Positions 59,634-64,000 of a stretch of DNA of 64,000 nt are shown here, piece after piece. Origin of the DNA: Bordetella parapertussis. GTDB lineage: Bacteria; Pseudomonadota; Gammaproteobacteria; Burkholderiales; Burkholderiaceae_B. Each line of letters begins with the position of its first letter. Positions within the stretch are counted from its first letter, which is position 1. A program made the translations under genes and the position numbers. Location of the stretch: assembly GCA_945895265.1 (NCBI GenBank), contig CAMDEF010000002.1, forward strand, positions 62,001 to 126,000. The letters run 5' to 3'. The notes below the pieces were generated by a model, which did not search any database, was not told the origin of the DNA, and saw nothing but the letters and a program-made list of their open reading frames with translations.

Positions 59634-60773
59634 ATGACCCACAGTACGCGCAGTCTGACCCAATGGTTTGAGCAGCTTGAGCGCTTTTACGCTCAAGCGA
59701 TGAGCGCCGATTCTTTACTCGGCTCCTATGATGCTGTCCGCGAGCGAAAGCGGCTGAGCGTTGCCGCAAGCTTTGGCTTAACTGGGATTCAAGTTGGACT
59801 TGAACACGGTGGCTTTGGTGCGCCTTACTCGACCAAAGCGAAGCTCGCTCAACGCTTAGCCAGTGTGGATTTTGGTGTGTCAATGGCGGTGATCAACTCA
59901 CAGAACGTAGCTGATGATGTGTCACGTTGGTTGCCCACCGCAGTCTCGAAGCGTTGGGTGCCTGGGTTGTTGAGTGGCGACCTGATTGGATGCACCGCCT
60001 TGACTGAGCCCGGGGCCGGGTCAGATTTTTCGGCGGTGACGACCCGCGCGGTTCAGACTGCAGACGGTTGGCGACTGCAAGGCGAGAAAGCTTGGATTAT
60101 CAATGCAAAAATTGCGGATGTATTTTTGGTGTATGCGCAGACTCAACCTGACGCTGGCGCCGCTGGGATTGCCGCCTTCGTGGTCGAAGCAAAACGACCA
60201 GGTTTTGAACGGTCTAGTGATACGTTCACTTCAGCTGCGGCCTTGAGCGGCACAGGCGGCTTTCGATTGCAGGGATACGTTGCTCAGGCCGATGAAATGT
60301 TGCATGCCCCGGGTCTTGCCTTTAAGCGAGCCCTCGAATCGATCAACGGTGCACGGGTGTATGTCGCAGCGATGTGTGTGGGCATGTTGCAAGAAAGCCT
60401 GCGTATCGCACACGCGTATGGTCAGCATCGGCAGACGTTTGGCCAGCCGTTAGCGCAACATCAAGGTTGGCGTTGGATGCTTGCTGAGGCAGCGGTTGAT
60501 GTTGAAGCGGCAAGTGCCTTAGTGCAGTGTGCGGCGCAGGCAATAGATGAGGGCACTCAATCGCAAGACCTCGCGGCTAAAGCGAAGGTGTTTGCGACAC
60601 GGGCTGCGCAACGACATTTGCCCGCGTTGTTACATGCAATGGGCGCAGAGGGGTTGCGCGACAGCTATCCGTTGCTGCGGCACGTTGCCGCAGCACAAGT
60701 TGCGACGTTGGTTGATGGTTCAACTGAAATGTTGCTTGAACGAATTAGTAAAAACTTAAAAAACACAGGTTGA
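59634..60773 (+). CDS. Acyl-CoA dehydrogenase-family protein
   Basis: The 379-residue protein has a dehydrogenase fold with CTALTEPGAGSDFSAVTTRA (FAD-binding loop), GEKAWIINAKIADVFLVYAQ and a C-terminal helical domain ending TLVDGSTEMLLERISKNL. In medium-chain-type enzymes the catalytic base is the Glu of YEGT; here the corresponding segment reads VDGST, an Asp. The N-terminal part is short and divergent. Start ATG at 59634; TTG at 59625 overlaps the livM stop. It probably oxidises the CoA ester made by the ligase at the end of this operon. Confidence 0.85.
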   Translation: MTHSTRSLTQWFEQLERFYAQAMSADSLLGSYDAVRERKRLSVAASFGLTGIQVGLEHGGFGAPYSTKAKLAQRLASVDFGVSMAVINSQNVADDVSRWLPTAVSKRWVPGLLSGDLIGCTALTEPGAGSDFSAVTTRAVQTADGWRLQGEKAWIINAKIADVFLVYAQTQPDAGAAGIAAFVVEAKRPGFERSSDTFTSAAALSGTGGFRLQGYVAQADEMLHAPGLAFKRALESINGARVYVAAMCVGMLQESLRIAHAYGQHRQTFGQPLAQHQGWRWMLAEAAVDVEAASALVQCAAQAIDEGTQSQDLAAKAKVFATRAAQRHLPALLHAMGAEGLRDSYPLLRHVAAAQVATLVDGSTEMLLERISKNLKNTG

Positions 60774-60778
60774 ATGTT

Positions 60779-61801
60779 ATGCGCGTATTTCAAATTGAGG
60801 GTGAATGGGGGCTTGAGCACTTAAAGCTCAGTACGCGACCGACCCCTAAGCCGGCTGCCGGGCAAGTGTTGGTCAAAATAAAAGCGTCGTCAGTGAATTA
60901 TCGCGACCCGATTGTCCCCGAGCGTGGGTATGGCGCTGCGACGGGTACCTTGCCCTTGATACCCGTTTCGGATGGGATGGGCGAGGTTGTTGAAATCGGC
61001 ACAGGGGTGACGCGTTTTAAAGTCGGTGACCGCGTGTGTCCGACTTACTTTCAAAAGTGGATTTCAGGCGAGCCGAATCAAGAGCGTTTGACGCATTCGT
61101 TAGGAGGGCCCATTGATGGCACGATGGCCGAGTATATGTGTTTGTCTGAAGAAGGCTTGGTTAAGATCCCGGCTTATTTGTCTGATCTTGAAGCCGCAAC
61201 GCTACCTTGCGCGGCCGTGACAGCCTGGAGTGCCTTGGTGACATGCGGTCAGGTCAAGCCAGGCGATCGCGTGTTGTTGCAAGGCTCGGGTGGCGTATCG
61301 CTGTTCGCCTTGCAGTTTGCCAAAACGTTGGGTGCGCAGGTGACGGTCATCTCGTCAAGTGATGCCAAGATTGAGCGCTTAAAACAAATGGGCGCTGACC
61401 ACACCATTAACTATCTGACTACGCCAGAGTGGTCGAAAGCTTCACGTGAATTGACCGACGGCAACGGCTACGACCACATCGTAGAGCTAGGAGGTGAAAA
61501 AACCTTGCCCCAGTCCTTGCGCTGTATTCGGCCAGGCGGCACCTTATCGATGATTGGAATTCTGTCAGGCATTGCGATGTCTGCCTCGTTGGGATTAATC
61601 ATCACGCGTCAAGTGCGCTTGCAGGGGATCACGGTGGGCAATCGCGATGCGTTCGAGGCTTTGTTGCGTGCGATGACTCAACATCAAATTCGCCCTGTGA
61701 TTGATCGGGTATTTGATTTTACAGAATTGAAAGAGGCCTTTGCTTATTTAAAAAGCGGTGCTCAGTTCGGGAAAATCTGTATTTCGCACGAACTGAAATG
61801 A
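60779..61801 (+). CDS. Zinc-independent medium-chain dehydrogenase/reductase
   Basis: The 340-residue MDR protein has a GroES-like N-terminal half (VLVKIKASSVNYRDPIV, MGEVVEIGTGVTRFKVGDRV) and a Rossmann domain with GSGGVSLFALQFAKTLGA as the nucleotide motif. The zinc ligands of true alcohol dehydrogenases (GHE and four Cys) are missing, as in quinone or enoyl reductases. It might reduce an enoyl-CoA or an aldehyde in the operon's pathway. Start ATG at 60779, 5 bases after the dehydrogenase stop; it ends with a 4-base overlap to the ligase. Confidence 0.88.
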   Translation: MRVFQIEGEWGLEHLKLSTRPTPKPAAGQVLVKIKASSVNYRDPIVPERGYGAATGTLPLIPVSDGMGEVVEIGTGVTRFKVGDRVCPTYFQKWISGEPNQERLTHSLGGPIDGTMAEYMCLSEEGLVKIPAYLSDLEAATLPCAAVTAWSALVTCGQVKPGDRVLLQGSGGVSLFALQFAKTLGAQVTVISSSDAKIERLKQMGADHTINYLTTPEWSKASRELTDGNGYDHIVELGGEKTLPQSLRCIRPGGTLSMIGILSGIAMSASLGLIITRQVRLQGITVGNRDAFEALLRAMTQHQIRPVIDRVFDFTELKEAFAYLKSGAQFGKICISHELK

Positions 61802-63339
61802 GACTGCTTTACCCAATCGACACCAACGATCAAGATCCCGACGCGATCGCCTTCAGAATTTGTGGTGAACCCGAAGTCGTGACCTATAGTCAGCTTGAAC
61901 AACGGGCGAATCAGGCAGCTCATGTCTTCAGGGCTTGCGGCGCGCGGCTCGGCGATCATGTCGCGATTTTGCTCAAAAACCAGCGTGAGTTTCTTGAGAT
62001 TTGCTTTGGCGCAGAGCGAGCCGGCCTGTACTACACCACGATGAGTACGCGTCTCACCGTTGCCGAAATCGCTTATATCGTGCAAGACTGCGGCGCTAAA
62101 GTCTTGATTGTGGGTGAAGATTTACTTGAGCTTGGTGAAAAAGTGAGTCAAACCATGAACAAGTCCATTCAGCAATTTGTCGTGGGTCAGGCGCAAGCTG
62201 GTTGGCCAAGTTGGCAAGCTCGCTCGGGGCAGTTTTCTGTGACCCCAATTTCAGATGAAGCGCAGGGCCTGGATATGCTTTATTCATCTGGTACAACCGG
62301 TCGGCCTAAGGGTGTGAAGTGGCCTTTACCCGAAGGCCCCTCAGGCATGCGTACCTTCTTGGTGAATTTATTAGAAGGCCTTTACGGTTATGGCCAGGGC
62401 TGCCGCTATCTGTCACCTGCTCCTCTGTATCATGCTGCACCTTTGCGCCACAGCATGACCAACATCAAGCTCGGGGGCGAGGTGTTTGTGATGAGTCAGT
62501 TCGACGCACAAACGGCTCTGGCATTGCATCAACAGCACCAAATTACGCACAGTCAGTGGGTACCGACGATGTTTGTACGAATGCTCAAGTTACCTGAAGC
62601 CACGCGGTTGAGTTTTGATCTCAGCTCAATGAAGCGGGCGATTCATGCGGCCGCGCCTTGCCCCGTTGATGTGAAGTTGCAGATGATTCAGTGGTGGGGG
62701 CCCGTGATTGATGAGTATTACGCTGGCACCGAGAATAATGGTTTTTGTTCAATTACGAGTGCAGAGTGGTTGCAGCACCAGGGGTCGGTTGGCCAGGCCG
62801 CGCTCGGTATTGCACACATCTGCGATGAAGAAGGGAACCCGCTAGAGATTGGCGCGACTGGGCTCGTCTATTTTTCTGAAGGCCCAAAATTTGAATATCA
62901 CGGTGATGCCGCAAAAACAGCAGAGACCCGTAACGCGTTGGGTTGGACCACACTTGGCGATATCGGTCGTCTTGATGCTGAAGGCTATTTGTATCTCGTT
63001 GACCGTAAGGCCTTCATGATTATCTCAGGAGGCATCAATATTTACCCTCAAGAAATCGAGGCGTTACTGATTGGTCATCCACTCGTTGCGGATGTAGCCG
63101 TTTTCGGGATTCCGAATCTGGATTTTGGTGAGGAAGTCAAAGCGGTTGTGCAACTCGTTGAGGGCGCCACGCCAGGCGACGCGCTAGGGGTTGAGCTCAT
63201 CGCATACTGTCGAGAACGTTTGGCTGATTTTAAATGTCCGCGAAGCGTTGACTTCGAATCCGAGTTACCAAGACATCCCACTGGTAAGCTTTATAAAAAA
63301 ATCTTACGCGACCGCTATTGGCCCACAACAAGCGCCTGA
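61798..63339 (+). CDS. Acyl-CoA synthetase (AMP-forming)
   Basis: The 513-residue ANL-superfamily ligase has the P-loop motif LYSSGTTGRPKGVKW, the A5-like YYAGTENNGFCS, GDIGRLDAEGYLYLVDRK, and the C-terminal lysine in HPTGKLYKKILRDRYW. It activates a carboxylic acid to its CoA thioester. Together with the ABC importer, dehydrogenase and reductase it outlines a catabolic operon for an imported acid. It overlaps the reductase gene by 4 bases. Its 3' end overlaps a small antisense thioesterase-like remnant. Confidence 0.93.
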   Translation: MRLLYPIDTNDQDPDAIAFRICGEPEVVTYSQLEQRANQAAHVFRACGARLGDHVAILLKNQREFLEICFGAERAGLYYTTMSTRLTVAEIAYIVQDCGAKVLIVGEDLLELGEKVSQTMNKSIQQFVVGQAQAGWPSWQARSGQFSVTPISDEAQGLDMLYSSGTTGRPKGVKWPLPEGPSGMRTFLVNLLEGLYGYGQGCRYLSPAPLYHAAPLRHSMTNIKLGGEVFVMSQFDAQTALALHQQHQITHSQWVPTMFVRMLKLPEATRLSFDLSSMKRAIHAAAPCPVDVKLQMIQWWGPVIDEYYAGTENNGFCSITSAEWLQHQGSVGQAALGIAHICDEEGNPLEIGATGLVYFSEGPKFEYHGDAAKTAETRNALGWTTLGDIGRLDAEGYLYLVDRKAFMIISGGINIYPQEIEALLIGHPLVADVAVFGIPNLDFGEEVKAVVQLVEGATPGDALGVELIAYCRERLADFKCPRSVDFESELPRHPTGKLYKKILRDRYWPTTSA

Positions 63340-63470
63340 AGCGCCGAACGAAAAGTTTCGGGTGTTTCGGTTGGGCGCTGGCTTTGCTTGTCGACACAAA
63401 CGTGAACAAACAAACCTTGTGCAGCCGCTTCGTTTGCGTGTTTATCGGCCCAGCGCAGGGTTTTTGCTCG
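63315..63470 (-). pseudogene. 3' remnant of an acyl-CoA thioesterase-like gene
   Basis: Immediately after the in-frame stop of the Bug gene, the same minus-strand frame reads about 51 codons to a TAG at 63315-63317. The sequence (RWADKHANEAAAQGLFVHVC and VDKQSQRPTETPETFRSAL) looks like the C-terminal end of a hotdog-fold thioesterase (…VHVFVD…RP…P…R.AL pattern). It has no start codon and no N-terminal hotdog core, and overlaps the end of the acyl-CoA synthetase gene by 25 bases on the other strand. I infer that a thioesterase gene lost its 5' part when the Bug gene region joined here. Similarity is by eye and could be coincidental. Confidence 0.45.
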
Positions 63471-64000
63471 CTACTTTGTCAGTTTCATCGCAGCAATCAC
63501 CTTTGCCCATTTGTCTAAATCTTCTTTCATGAAGGCTCTAAACTCAGCGGGGTTTTGATCGTAAATCTCAGCGCCTAAATCTGACAGTTGCTTGCGAAAA
63601 TCGGGCATATTCATGATCGCCACGAGATGCTTGCGTAAGAGCGTGACCAGCGGCTCGGGTAAGCCTGCGGGGGCCAAGACCCCATACCAAATAATGGCCG
63701 AATAACTCGGAAAACCTAGTTCGCTGATGGTGGGCAGCTTAGGCACTGTGTCTGAGCGCTTGCTCGTTGTGAGGGCGTGGGCGTGGAGCCTGCCAGCATT
63801 GACTAGCGGCAAAGCGGTGGATAGGCCTGCAAAGTACATATCAATTTCGCCCGACATGACATCGTTCATGGCAGGGCCTCCACCCTTGTAAGGCACATGC
63901 AACAAATTGATATCCGCGATATCGCGAAACAGTTCGGCAGCTAGATGGGTCGGGCTACCGGTGCCTGCTGAGGCAAAGGTGAGTTTGCCTGGTTGAGCCT
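63471..64000 (-). CDS. Bug/TctC-family periplasmic solute receptor (5' end outside window)
   Basis: The minus-strand frame is open to the right edge, so the N-terminus and signal peptide are outside. The visible 176 codons have the TctC pattern: KLTFASAGTGSPTHLAAELF, LLHVPYKGGGPAMNDVMSGE, IDMYFAGLSTALPLVNAGRL, LPTISELGFPSYSAIIWYG and a C-terminal ending DKWAKVIAAMKLTK. It is the third Bug receptor in the window and again has no TctA/TctB partner in view. The sequence is similar in style to the one at 42751. Confidence 0.93.
   Translation of the reverse strand, partial: AQPGKLTFASAGTGSPTHLAAELFRDIADINLLHVPYKGGGPAMNDVMSGEIDMYFAGLSTALPLVNAGRLHAHALTTSKRSDTVPKLPTISELGFPSYSAIIWYGVLAPAGLPEPLVTLLRKHLVAIMNMPDFRKQLSDLGAEIYDQNPAEFRAFMKEDLDKWAKVIAAMKLTK

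Noticed and set aside
63191..63532. Plus-strand frame of 113 codons across the ligase end and the gap
   Set aside because: It overlaps the certain ligase reading frame and has no family features. The minus-strand thioesterase-like reading of the gap is more sensible.

Overview
The window looks like a chromosomal segment of a betaproteobacterium, most likely Burkholderiales and plausibly Alcaligenaceae. The reasons are three solo Bug/TctC-type periplasmic receptors, several CaiB-type CoA-transferases, a DUF2889 protein, an LptF permease and frequent GTG/TTG starts. The genus cannot be fixed from sequence alone. No rRNA, tRNA, CRISPR array, integrase or transposase was seen.

Region 1 (1-30398) is a nearly complete type VI secretion system on the + strand. 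It holds a left-truncated tssM-like gene, tssB, tssC, hcp, tssE, tssF, tssG and tssH/clpV, then an accessory spike module, then tssK, tssJ, tssL, a second tssM-like gene and tssA. All thirteen core components are present. The spike module (12374-22237) contains an unknown 264-aa protein, a pentapeptide-repeat protein, a DUF3540 protein, a short VgrG, a 776-aa protein with beta-helix-like repeats followed by a long Ala/Lys coiled coil, a 75-aa protein, a DUF2169-pentapeptide fusion and a DUF4150 PAAR-like tip. The unusual points are: two TssM paralogues, one with intact nucleotide motifs and a C-terminal LysM domain and the other with a degraded switch motif; a VgrG that stops after its OB domain while a needle-like sequence is encoded as a separate protein; and the absence of any recognisable toxin or immunity gene.

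Region 2 (30528-44792) is metabolic and envelope-related. It has an L-asparaginase-family gene with an altered active-site residue, lptF, a DUF2889 gene, and a CoA-thioester gene set (CitE-like lyase, class III CoA-transferase, class I CoA-transferase, acyl-CoA dehydrogenase, MaoC hydratase, MFS carrier). That set resembles C5-dicarboxylate (itaconate/citramalate/mesaconate) degradation. It is followed by a periplasmic histidine phosphatase, an alpha/beta hydrolase, uppP, a Bug receptor and a fumarylacetoacetate-hydrolase-family gene.

Region 3 (45053-53798) has a CaiB transferase divergent from an enoyl-CoA hydratase, a bicupin divergent from a Bug receptor, a SYLF-domain protein, a radical-SAM sulfatase-maturating enzyme convergent with a serine-type sulfatase, and a HEPN/MNT (HepT-MntA-like) toxin-antitoxin pair.

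Region 4 (53961-64000) has a TetR regulator divergent from a long operon: a branched-chain-amino-acid-type ABC importer (livG, livF, livK, livH, livM), an acyl-CoA dehydrogenase, a medium-chain reductase and an acyl-CoA synthetase. Together these suggest uptake, CoA activation and oxidation of an organic acid, with a palindromic operator in the divergent gap. The window ends in a Bug receptor gene cut by the right edge, next to what looks like the 3' remnant of a thioesterase gene.
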